Shown here: in pieces, positions 43,090-53,405 of the stretch
Numbering within the stretch: position 1 is the first letter of the stretch
Layout of the letters: each line of letters opens with the position of its first letter
Assembly: GCA_022376925.1 (NCBI GenBank)
Contig: JAIOJX010000025.1
Span: 189,596,801 to 189,660,800, forward strand
DNA length: 64,000 bases
DNA from: Tragulus kanchil
Lineage: Eukaryota > Chordata > Mammalia > Artiodactyla > Tragulidae
Direction of reading: 5' to 3'
Program-made: the position numbers and the translations under genes
Notes under the pieces: model-generated
Database searches by the model: none
Seen by the model: only the letters and a program-made list of their open reading frames with translations
What the model was told of the DNA's origin: nothing

Positions 43090-43450
43090 CGGAGCTCCAC
43101 GCCGACGTCATCTTCAGAACGGACGGAGCCCCACCAGCCACTCCTGCAGTGAGCACCCCTGACCTAAAGCGGCCAGCTCCCTGGCCCCACATTAGGTAAA
43201 AATACCCACCCCAGCGCCCACCCTACAGAGCCCGAACCCATCATCCAGGGCCCACCTTCCCGCAGAAGTCTCCTTTGCCTTGAGGCCACGGAAACTGGCT
43301 ACGGGCCCACGAAAAGCATCGGCTCTCCGCGGCCCGCTGCGCTGGCAGTGAACCTCATTATCTCTGCTCTTTGTTCTTAATAAACTCCCTCCCTTCTGAC
43401 ATACGCGGTGTCTGGAAATTCCTCACCCCGCACTCGGATGGCCGCGACAG
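43090..43450 (+). mobile_element. Possible solo LTR
   Basis: CTCTGCTCTTTGTTCTTAAT leading into AATAAA (about 43379), then GTGTCTGGAAATTCCTC resembles a gammaretrovirus-type R-U5. The 5' boundary and target duplication are not identified. Confidence 0.4.
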
Positions 43451-44895
43451 GCTTCCCTCTGCTAGTTCCCAAGACCCAGTCCTTCCCTCTCCCCTTGGCA
43501 ACGCGTCTGTCGTCTCCGTCTGTTTTGCAGGTAAGCTCCTCTGTGCCGTCTGTTAGATGCCACGTACGCGCGACGGCCGCGGACCCTGGCTCTCTCAGGC
43601 CTGCCTTGCGGGCGCGTCTGGCTGCAGCCCTGGGGCCCGGGCAGCTGTTTCGCCCTCTGTGGCCGGAGGCGCCAGCGTGTTACTCACCACCGCCCCTCAT
43701 CCACGCCTCTGTCTGTGGACACCGGGCCGCGGCCCCGTGCGGCCTACTGTAGACGGCGCTGCTGTGAGCATGGCACTGCAGGTGTGTGTCTTAATCTAGC
43801 AGTGACCCTCTGATGCCCTCTCCCTTCTCGGCATGCGGCAACCTCGCTGAAGGGCCCCACAGACCCAGCACTCCAGGGTGGGCCTGGCGCCGCCCGTCCT
43901 CCGCGCGAGGAGAGGCCCCGTCGTGCACACGCCGGCCAGTCCCCGTGTCCGGGAGGCAGCTCTCGGGAGCCGACCACAGCACGGACCCCAGAGCGACTCT
44001 GGGAAGGGGGTGACTCCAACTGCGGTGTCGTCGCCAGTCACCCCGACGGGCAGTCGAGAAAGGGGCTTCTGTCCCTTCCCTTGACCCTCCTGCCCTGAGG
44101 GCGCCTCCCGGTACCGCTTCCTCTAAACCGGGACTTGTGCAGTGGCCAGTAAGGTCGGTGCCGTCGAGGTGGCCACTGCGGCCTTTCGCTGGGTAGATGG
44201 TGCCTGCTGCTGGGCTGGTGGGTGCCAGGCCATCGAAACCGCTGAGCGTCCCACCCGGGCCCCGGGCAGGTCTGGAGTCACTCAGGATGGTCACAACCGA
44301 AGAAGCGACAGGGCCGCACGCGTCCCCCGCGGAGCCTGGGCTCCAGTGGGCGGGCGTCCCAGCACAGAAGCTGAGAATGGCATTGAACTTGACTGAGATC
44401 CTCAGTGATAAAAAGCAACGGAAACAATGGGGGGAAAGCCACGGACCAGGGGCACAAGAATAACCCATTGGGGCTCGCAACCCAGCGCTTTCCTGAAGGG
44501 AAGAGAAACGCTAGGAAAACAAACTCCTTTGGGGCGGCAACAATGAAACAATCTCGCTCCTCCTGGGTTCGGCTTTATTGGCCTCCAGAGGCTCTGTGTT
44601 TCTGGAGATTAGCCTTCCCGCGGGAAACGAGAAGAAAAGGAGAAACAGCAAATACCAGTTCCCCTCTCATGAGGTCACTCCGCAGAGCGGCCGCCCCGGG
44701 AGCCAGCCCCCCGGGGCAGCGTGTGAGCCCAGAGGCCAGGCCCTCTCTCGCCGAGTGGGGGAAAGGCTGACAAAACACCCTTAAGTTCCAGTGAAAGGAA
44801 ACAGGAACGGCCCCCCTGCCTTGCTTCCTCCCAGCATCACCGCGCCCGTGGAACCTGGGCGCCCGCCCCCCGCACCGCGGGGCAGCAGGTGGACT
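43450..44895. other. GC-rich intergenic DNA
   Basis: No recognised repeat or exon across about 1.4 kb. Confidence 0.35.
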
Positions 44896-44899
44896 GGCC

Positions 44900-45280
44900 G
44901 GGCCAGCACTGATCTACACGCCTGATTAGTCATTGTGTGCGAGGGATGTTTTCAGCTGAAATAATAGACAAGAGTTTCCCTAGAGAAAATACACACGCTG
45001 GCGTGTTGGAACCACTTAACACGACTGAGTGAAGGTACAATTGGAACAACATGACACATTTCTCTGCCTGGAAGAAAGGCTGGTACAAATTGATGTCATC
45101 ACAATGGAGATGAATGTGCCCCTTTTATGAGGCTCCCAGGCCGCAGGTGAACGCCGAGCCATTGTTATTCCACCAGCTAATATTATTTTTACATAAATCA
45201 AGGTAACGCCTAACGACGGCTGAGCCTCTAAATCACCCGCCTTTTCCTATTTGGAACATAAAGCTGGGCTGCGGCCAAGG
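44900..45280. promoter_or_regulatory. Candidate conserved enhancer with SOX and CRE-like sites
   Basis: Repeat-free and AT-rich within a GC-rich region. Contains CTGATTAG (homeodomain-type), palindromic TGATGTCATCA (45091-45101), ACAATGG (45101-45107) and CCATTGTT (45159-45166), both SOX-type, and TAATATTATT. Motifs and composition suggest an enhancer. No conservation data were available. Confidence 0.4.
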
Positions 45281-45657
45281 GCTCCGGGAAACAGGGCTCC
45301 GGGTGGAAGCCAGCGGGGCCGGTACCACTTACGGTTCATGGCCGGACGCGGCCCTGGGCTCCCGGCCACCTGCCGGCCTTGGGAGGGCTTCACCTGGATG
45401 CTGTAGAGCGGACGCCAGCTCCGGCCGCCTCACCGGGAGACGGGGCGGGAGGGGCGGCCGTGACGCAGCGCCACCGCGGCCAGCCAGGGGCTCACACGGC
45501 AGGGACGTCCAAGGTCGAGCTGTCGGTGGGGACGGGTCCTCCTGAGGCATCACACAGCTTCTCCATGTCCTCACACGCCCGTCCCCGTGGGTCTGAGCCC
45601 TTCATTAAGTATGCCAGGCTGGGTCAGAACCCACCCCGATGACCTCATTTTAACGTC

Positions 45658-45866
45658 CATGCTCAGTCGCTTCAGTCCTGTCCCCTCTCTGGGACCCCTT
45701 GGACTGCAGCCCGCCAGGCTCCTCTCTCCGCGGGAGCCTCTAGGAAGAGCACTGGAGTGGGCGGCCACGCCTCCTCCAGGGGACGTCCCGGTCCAGGGAT
45801 CAAACCTGCCTCTCTTGTGTCCCCTGCACTGGTGGCGAGTTCTTTACCACCAGCAGCACCTGGCAA
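45658..45866 (-). mobile_element. Bov-tA-type SINE, antisense
   Basis: CATGCTCAGTCGCTTCAGTC through GGACTGCAGCCCGCCAGGCT to TTACCACCAGCAGCACC. Confidence 0.8.
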
Positions 45867-46204
45867 GCGCTCATTTTCACGCGATCGTCTCTTTAAAGGT
45901 GCGCCTCCAACACAGGCGTATTCTGAGTCACTGGAGGTTCGGACGCGGATGTGGCGGGCGGGGACCCCAGCGCACGGCCAGGCTCGCGGGAAACACTGGC
46001 ATCTCGTTGCCGCTGGGAGAATGGAAAGGAGGGGCAGTTCCCCACCTCCCGCGCTCTGCCCACCCAGCTCCAAATGCGCAGCACCGGGGACCAGGGGAAG
46101 GCCCAGCTCGGCGGGTGTGGGGAGCCTCCTAGGCTGTGAGGCCCCTGGGCACCTTTCTAACAAAAATCAAACCACGGGAGGATATCAGACAACACTCCTG
46201 CCCA

Positions 46205-46775
46205 CCACAGGGCATGTCGAACAGAGCGGAAACAACCTGTGGAATGAGAGCCTGTCTGAGGATCACGTGTCTGATTTGGCGTTACTGTCCATGATGTACA
46301 AAGAACGCCTACAACTCAGCAGCAACAAAGCAAACGGCCCAGCCAAAACATGGGCCAAAAACCTGGAGAGGCGTTCCTCCGAGATGACCAGCAGGCGATC
46401 GGTGAGCACCAGCGAAGCCACTCAGCATCACTGACCATCCAGGAAACGCAAACCAAAACCACAGCGAGGCATCGCCTCACGCCTGTTAGGATGGCTATGA
46501 TTTTTAAATGTTGACTTTTATTGATTGATTTTCCTGCACCAGGTCTTAGAGGTGGCATGTGGGATCTAGTTCCCTGACCAGGGATCAGCCCCGGGCCCCC
46601 GCAGTGGGAGCGAGGAGTCTTAGCCCTGGACCACCAGGGAAAGTTCAAGGATGGTTATGATGCTGTTTAAGAAGACAAGTGGTGTGAGCATGTGGAAAAA
46701 AGGGGATCCTTGTGCAGTATCCAGCGGGTGTGTAAATTAGCACAGCCATTTTGGGAGGTGGTTGGAGGACCTGGG
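46205..46775 (+). mobile_element. L1 ORF2 3' end fragment, split by a SINE
   Basis: AACGCCTACAACTCAGCAGC, GCAAACCAAAACCACAGCGA, then after the SINE CTTGTGCAGTATCCAGCGGG and CACAGCCATTTTGGGAGG. It is the ORF2 end of an old L1 with stop codons, so not coding. Confidence 0.75.
46503..46648 (-). mobile_element. tRNA-Glu SINE, antisense, within L1
   Basis: GGTGGCATGTGGGATCTAGT through CCTGGACCACCAGGGAAAG. Target duplication AGGATGGCTATGAT / AGGATGGTTATGAT on its two sides. Confidence 0.78.
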
Positions 46776-46779
46776 TGGC

Positions 46780-47899
46780 AACAGGGCAGCACACAGCCAG
46801 GGCGTGGGACCACCGCTCGTGACTGCCAAAGCCACCAAGGCCAGTGTTTGCAAAGCCGATGTTAGGAAAGAGGACTGAACTCAGGCCTCTTCCTGCCCAC
46901 GCGGTCGAGGGCCCCAGAAACCACTCAGGCTCTGAAGGCTGGCTGCGGCCCTGAGGGCTCCGCCCGCTCGGAGCCCGGGAGCAGCCTGTGCAGGGCTGGC
47001 CCCCAGCCCAGGCTGTCCACCAGCAAGCCTGCGCCAACGTCACCCTGGAGGTCACGCGTCCTGAGCCCCCGAGACTTGGCCGCCTCAGTATGGGTTGTCA
47101 GTTGTTCCTGCCCATCGTTGAGGGGTGACTCCCCCAGAGGGACGCTTCCGTACCCTCCTCCACCCGGATGCGCCCCCACCCCCGCCACCAGCAGGTCCGG
47201 CGGTCTCGATGGGATCTGCCCCAGGCGCTCCCGCTGCCTGGCCCGCGGTTCCGCCCCCAAGCGCCTGGGAGACTCATCACACATGTAAATGGGAAGCTAG
47301 CCTCCACGTCACGCAGTCGATCCTCAGGGAAGGCGAGGAGGCCACCTGGGGGCTGGCTGAACCCCGCTGCTCAGGAACCGACTGCCCACTCGGCCGGCCG
47401 CACTGCTTTCCAGGGTGAGCCCTGCAGGGAGCGTGCCGTCAGCGCAGGCCTGGCCCTGGCTTCGAGAACCTTCCCCCCAGCCCCGGGCCCGGAAGCACCT
47501 GGGCTGACATCACGGCCCTGTCCTCCATGAGGACGCGCATCCTGCACCACGTCCTCTCAGAGCAAACCGGGACACGCTGCTGCAAGCACATCTCTCCTCC
47601 CCGACGGCACCCCGTCCCCCGTGGGGAACCTCCTGCCGGCACGGGCGGCCAGCACCGGTCTCGTGACACCCGGCAGCACAGGCTCTGCCGAGGGGACCAG
47701 CCCCGCAGGCGGCGAGCAGGGGCCTGGGTGCCCCTGGCGACAGCGACGTGTGGCAGGGTGGGGGGGACTGCTGGGCAAGGTCACGCGGCACTTTCCGGAG
47801 CTGGAAAGGTTCTCTCTGGACGGTGTTCATCTGTCACACCTCCTCTAGTGGGAAACAAGATCTGTGACTTCACTGGGTAAAAATGATGCCTTATTGAAA
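46780..47899. other. GC-rich intergenic DNA
   Basis: No gene, repeat or structured RNA recognised in about 1.1 kb. Confidence 0.35.
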
Positions 47900-49100
47900 A
47901 ACAAAACTAAAACCACCCTCTATCCATTACGATGACTAGTATTAAAAAAGAAAGAAAGAGAGAAAATCCCACCGCTGGTGTGGGTGAGAGAAACTGGAAT
48001 CCTGGGCACGGCTGGTGGGAATGCAGAGTGGCCGTGACCGCTATGCAGTACGGTGTGGTGGCTCCTTAAGAGGTAAACACAGGACTGTCACGTGATCCCG
48101 CGGCTCCTCCTTCGCGCACGGACCCCAAAGAACCAAAAGCAGGGTCCTGAGGAGAGATCTGCACCCCATGTTCACAGCAGCTTCATTCACGACAGCCAAG
48201 CGGCAGGAGTAGCCCGTGTCCCTCGCAGGACGAAGGATGAAGCAAGATGTGGCGGCCTGAAGGGCACGCGAAACACACGGCGGAATACCACCAGCCTTCG
48301 AGGGGAGGGGTCCTCGACTCCCGCGGCAACAGGGATGATCCCCGAGGACAGGACGCTCCGTGGAAGTCTCACCCGTGTGGATCCAGGGGTACGGGACTCA
48401 CAGACACAGGCAGCAGGTGGTGGGGGCCAGGGGCTGGGCAGGGCAGGCGGAGGTGGCTTTTGATGGGGACCGAGTGCCATCTGGGAAGCTGAGAAAGTTC
48501 TGGAGGAGCCGCTGGGGAACGGCCGCACAGCAGTGCCGGGGTCTTCCGCAGAAAGGCAGGCAGCGGGATTGCCCCCGGCTGAACGGGAGATCTCGGAGAG
48601 AGGCGAGTCTGCTGCCTGCCACCCATCCCCCCGGAGATCCCCCCGAGATCCCCCGGAGAACGCAGGAGACAATCAGACCAGGGTTCTGTCAAAGCAGTTA
48701 CGTTTTATTGGTGCCGACTTACAACTTTTATAGGCAAACGAAGAGGGCTTTGCAAGGGACTTCCTATAGTTACAGCAATCAAGCTAAAGGTCAAGCAATT
48801 ATGTATTTACATCGCAATAGGAATTTATGGTGAGCATGCATTGTCCACGAGCGAGCTTGGAAACCAGGGAGATCAATCAGAAGTTTTGACAATCGACTTT
48901 AGATTGTGCCCTCGTCTCTTCCTGTAGGCGTCATCTTCGCTCCAAACTGTAAATGTGCTTAAGCTTCCTTATGCTTGTAAAGGCCCTCTTTCATTTAGGG
49001 CCCCACACAGCAGCGTGATGCCGCTGTTCGCTCAGAACCAGCTAAAGCAGCGACGTATGCTGTGTGCATTTCACCCTGTAAAATCTGAAATGAACGAGAG
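47900..49100 (+). mobile_element. L1 3' segment carrying a solo LTR
   Basis: GCTGGTGGGAATGCAGAGTG, CCCCATGTTCACAGCAGCTT and GCCAGGGGCTGGGCAG to AGAAAGTTCTGGAGG are the L1 3' end. It resumes after the LTR (49014 on) with words matching the next part of the L1 3' UTR. The LTR-containing part is repeated by D13. Confidence 0.75.
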
Positions 49101-50263
49101 CCCCAAACCAGAGAAAGCCGGAGCGACGGCACGCAGGTGTCTCCACGCAGCGGAGTACGGTGTGGTGGCTCCTTAAGAGGTAAACACAGGACTGTCACGT
49201 GATCCCGCGGCTCCTCCTTCGCGCACGGACCCCAAAGAACCAAAAGCAGGGTCCTGAGGAGAGATCTGCACCCCATGTTCACAGCAGCTTCATTCACGAC
49301 AGCCAAGCGGCAGGAGTAGCCCGTGTCCCTCGCAGGACGAAGGATGAAGCAAGATGTGGCGGCCTGAAGGGCACGCCAAACACACGGCGGAATACCACCA
49401 GCCTTCGAGGGGAGGGGTCCTCGACTCCCGCGGCAACAGGGATGATCCCCGAGGACAGGACGCTCCGTGGAAGTCTCACCCGTGTGGATCCAGGGGTACG
49501 GGACTCACAGACACAGGCAGCAGGTGGTGGGGGCCAGGGGCTGGGCAGGGCAGGCGGAGGTGGCTTTTGATGGGGACCGAGTGCCATCTGGGAAGCTGAG
49601 AAAGTTCTGGAGGAGCCGCTGGGGAACGGCCGCACAGCAGTGCCGGGGTCTTCCGCAGAAAGGCAGGCAGCGGGATTGCCCCCGGCTGAACGGGAGATCT
49701 CGGAGAGAGGCGAGTCTGCTGCCTGCCACCCATCCCCCCGGAGATCCCCCCGAGATCCCCCGGAGAACGCAGGAGACAATCAGACCAGGGTTCTGTCAAA
49801 GCAGTTACGTTTTATTGGTGCCGACTTACAACTTTTATAGGCAAACGAAGAGGGCTTTGCAAGGGACTTCCTATAGTTACAGCAATCAAGCTAAAGGTCA
49901 AGCAATTATGTATTTACATCGCAATAGGAATTTATGGTGAGCATGCATTGTCCACGAGCGAGCTTGGAAACCAGGGAGATCAATCAGAAGTTTTGACAAT
50001 CGACTTTAGATTGTGCCCTCGTCTCTTCCTGTAGGCGTCATCTTCGCTCCAAACTGTAAATGTGCTTAAGCTTCCTTATGCTTGTAAAGGCCCTCTTTCA
50101 TTTAGGGCCCCACACAGCAGCGTGATGCCAAGCTGTTCGCTCAGAACCAGCTAAAGCAGCGACGTATGCTGTGTGCATTTCACCCCTGTAAAATCTGAAA
50201 TGAACGAGAGCCCCAAACCAGAGAAAGCCGGAGCGACGGCACGCAGGTGTCTCCACGCAGCGG
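48047..50263. repeat. Tandem duplication D13 (period 1107 bp)
   Basis: 48047-49155 is repeated as 49154-50263, including the whole solo LTR. One substitution is near 48270 versus 49377. Indels lie near the end of copy 1 (GATGCCGCTG versus GATGCCAAGCTG; CACCCTG versus CACCCCTG). Confidence 0.92.
48534..49007 (-). mobile_element. Solo endogenous-retrovirus LTR (class II type), antisense
   Basis: 474 bp, minus strand running TGTGGGGCCC to CCCCGGCA. Bounded by a perfect 6-bp target duplication (CAGCAG at 48528-48533 and 49008-49013), as expected for class II retroviruses. TATA word CTATAAAAG (plus 48727-48735) and AATAAA (plus 48704-48709) lie about 20 bp apart. No internal genes: a recombined solo LTR. 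Repeated at 49641-50114 by D13. Confidence 0.82.
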
Positions 50264-52369
50264 AGCAGCGGCCCCTGGGGGCCAGGTGCGCAGGTGTGTG
50301 CCCAGCTTTGAAGAGAGGAGACTAATGGACTTAAACGGATCCGTGTCCAGGCAGGCGGCCAGTAGGACTGCAACTCTGGACGCCGGCTGGATCCTGTACG
50401 GTCTTAATGCGTTCAGTCACCTCTGCAGCTTGTGATAATAATCTGACTTTTAAGTAGACTTCTCTAACCAAGGCGTAATTCCACAGCCAGCCTGTCGCTG
50501 TCGTTCAGGCCCGAAGCCGTGTGTGACGCTGTGCGATGCTGTGGACTGCAGCCACGCCAGGCTCCCCGTCCTCCGCTGTCTCCCCGAGTTGCTCACATTT
50601 GTGTCCGTTGAGTCGGCGGCACCATCCAACCATCTCGTCCCCTTTCGTCCCCGTCTCCTCCTGCCCTCAGTCTTTCCCAGCATCAGGGGCTTTTCCAGTG
50701 AGCTGTCTCTTCACATCAGGCGGCCAAAGTGTTGGAGCTTCAGCTTCAGCATCCGTCCTTCCAATGAATATTCAGGGTTGATTTCCTTTAGGGTGGACTG
50801 GTTTGATCTCCTTGCAGTCCAAGGAACTCTCAAGAGTCTTCTCCGGCACCACAGTTTGGAAGCATCAAATCTTCTGCACTCGGCCTTCTTTATGGTCCAG
50901 CTTTCATATCCATAGATGGCTACCGGAGAAACCACCGCTTTGACTAGACAGACCTTTGTTGACGAAGTGATGTCTGCTTTTCAACATGCTGTCTAGGTGT
51001 GTCAGAGCCTTCCTTCCAAGGAGCAGGTGTCCTTTAATTTCAAGGCTGCAGTCACCACCCATCAGTGATTTTGGAGTCCAAGAAAATAAAATCACAACTA
51101 GGGCTTCCCTGGTGGCTCAGTGGTAAAGAATCCGCCTGCCAATGCAGGTGACATGGGTTCTGTAAGAATCACAAAGACACGGCGGACAGCAAGCTGTTAG
51201 GGAAAGAGCCCATTTGCGAAGAGTTCCCAGGCGAGATCCAGGGCCCCACACAGCAGCGTGATGCCGTGTTCGCTCAGAACCAGCTAAAGCAGCGACGTAT
51301 GCTGTGTGCATTTCACCCTGTAAAATCTGAAATGAACGAGAGCCCCAAACCAGAGAAAGCCGGAGCGACGGCACGCAGGTGTCTCCACGCAGCGAGCAGC
51401 GGCCTGGGGGCCAGGTGCGCAGGTGTGTGCCCAGCTTTGAAGAGAGGAGACTAATGGACTTAAACGGATCCGTGTCCAGGCAGGCGGCCAGTAGGACTGC
51501 AACTCTGGACGCCGGCTGGATCCTGTACGGTCTTAATGCGTTCAGTCACCTCTGCAGCTTGTGATAATAATCTGACTTTTAAGTAGACTTCTCTAACCAA
51601 GGCGTAATTCCACAGCCAGCCTGTCGCTGTCGTTCAGGCCCGAAGCCGTGTGTGACGCTGTGCGATGCTGTGGACTGCAGCCACGCCAGGCTCCCCGTCC
51701 TCCGCTGTCTCCCCGAGTTGCTCACATTTGTGTCCGTTGAGTCGGCGGCACCATCCAACCATCTCGTCCCCTTTCGTCCCCGTCTCCTCCTGCCCTCAGT
51801 CTTTCCCAGCATCAGGGGCTTTTCCAGTGAGCTGTCTCTTCACATCAGGCGGCCAAAGTGTTGGAGCTTCAGCTTCAGCATCCGTCCTTCCAATGAATAT
51901 TCAGGGTTGATTTCCTTTAGGGTGGACTGGTTTGATCTCCTTGCAGTCCAAGGAACTCTCAAGAGTCTTCTCCGGCACCACAGTTTGGAAGCATCAAATC
52001 TTCTGCACTCGGCCTTCTTTATGGTCCAGCTTTCATATCCATAGATGGCTACCGGAGAAACCACCGCTTTGACTAGACAGACCTTTGTTGACGAAGTGAT
52101 GTCTGCTTTTCAACATGCTGTCTAGGTGTGTCAGAGCCTTCCTTCCAAGGAGCAGGTGTCCTTTAATTTCAAGGCTGCAGTCACCACCCATCAGTGATTT
52201 TGGAGTCCAAGAAAATAAAATCACAACTAGGGCTTCCCTGGTGGCTCAGTGGTAAAGAATCCGCCTGCCAATGCAGGTGACATGGGTTCTGTAAGAATCA
52301 CAAAGACACGGCGGACAGCAAGCTGTTAGGGAAAGAGCCCATTTGCGAAGAGTTCCCAGGCGAGATCCA
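50105..52369. repeat. Tandem duplication D14 (period 1129-1136 bp)
   Basis: 50105-51240 is repeated as 51241-52369. Indels are confined to the first 160 bp (for example CAGCGGAGCAGCGGCCCC versus CAGCGAGCAGCGGCC). The BovB portion looks identical. It overlaps D13, giving three copies of about 50105-50263. Confidence 0.92.
50477..51095 (-). mobile_element. BovB (RTE-clade) LINE 3' end, antisense
   Basis: Minus-strand translation contains GYESWTIKKAE, LLRVPWTARRSNQ and EINPEYSLEGRMLKLKLQHF, the well-known end of the BovB reverse-transcriptase reading frame, then MLGKTEGRRRRGRKG. Stop codons and frameshifts make it inactive. Repeated at 51606-52224 by D14. Confidence 0.9.
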
Positions 52370-53065
52370 CAGGTCCAAGAGGTGGGCCAGTGAAGTCGCG
52401 CCCCAGAGATGGAACGAGGTTTTATTTGGGAGGAGAAGGGGAAAGAAAGAAAGAAAGGGAAAGGAGATTCTCCAGAGCAGGTTCAGAAACAAAGTCTTTG
52501 TCTAAACTAAGTGGGAAATTAGTGATGAGTCTGCTGTCCTTGAGTTGTCTGTGGGCATGGGGGTGTGCAGTTCTTGTCACTTTCCAGATGTAGTGGAGAA
52601 TCTTTATGGCCAGGGCGACTCTTTATCGCTGGCCTTGAGAGACTCCCAGGTGCCAGCAGATCAGCAACCGGCCCTATGATGCTGACCCTTTAGGGCCGGG
52701 GAATTTGCAACTGCCGTATTAACCCTTTAATAGCCCATAAACCTAACAGGTTCGATCCCTGATCCGGGAAGATGCCACATGCTGCGGAGCAACTAAGCCT
52801 GTGAGCCGCAACTATGGAGCCTGTGCTCCGGAGCCTCGGAGCCGCAACGATGGAGCCCATGGGCCACATTACTGAAGCCCGTGTGCCTCAGAGCCCGAGC
52901 TCCACAACAGGAAAAGTCACTGCAACCAGAAGCCTGCTCACCTCCACTAGAGAGGAGCCCCCACTCCCTGCAACGAGAGAAGAGCCTGCGGCAGCCGTGA
53001 CAACCCAGAACAGCCACAAATAAATAAATAAATAAATAAAAACCACTGACACATGTTCAATAAAT
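52230..53065 (+). mobile_element. CHR-type SINE in BovB, itself split by an LTR
   Basis: Head GGGCTTCCCTGGTGGCTCAG (52230-52289) resumes as GGTTCGATCCCTGATCCGGG (52749 on) to an AAATA-repeat tail. Target duplication AAATAAAATCACAACT at about 52214-52229 and 53066-53081. The head also appears at 51101-51160 through D14. Confidence 0.82.
52290..52748 (-). mobile_element. Solo LTR inserted in a SINE, antisense
   Basis: 459 bp, plus-strand ends TGTAAGAATC and CCTAACA, so TG...CA on both strands. The B box of the host SINE is split with a 5-bp duplication GGTTC (52285-52289 and 52749-52753). AATAAA on minus at plus 52421-52426. A GAAA-repeat run lies at 52443-52458. Its first 80 bp also occur at 51161-51240, truncated by D14. 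Confidence 0.75.
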
Positions 53066-53081
53066 AAATAAAATCACAACT

Positions 53082-53405
53082 CACCTAGGTTCCCTGTAAA
53101 TTAACAAATTTGTATCAGAATGTTTTACTACATGTAAACTTTCAGATTCTAATTTTGAACCAAAAACGAGTTTCCTGGTTTTCAGAGCTGTAGATGAGCA
53201 GACCCCCGACTTTGTTCCCAGCCTTAAGAGTAAACCTCTACTGACTATCTTATAACTGACTGTGACGTCTCTATGTCGCAGGAGAGGCACTTGGTAAACG
53301 TCGGTCAAAGAAAGAGCCCATCTTTAAGGTGATGCCTTTACATCACAAATATTTCACCCCAGTTTTTCCAAGCCGCACAGCAAGGGGGCGGAGGGTCTGT
53401 CCAAA
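53082..53405. other. Single-copy AT-rich DNA
   Basis: No repeat family recognised. Confidence 0.3.

Noticed and set aside
50711..50935. Functional reverse transcriptase gene
   Set aside because: A short remnant of the BovB frame with interruptions before and after. An inactive LINE fragment.
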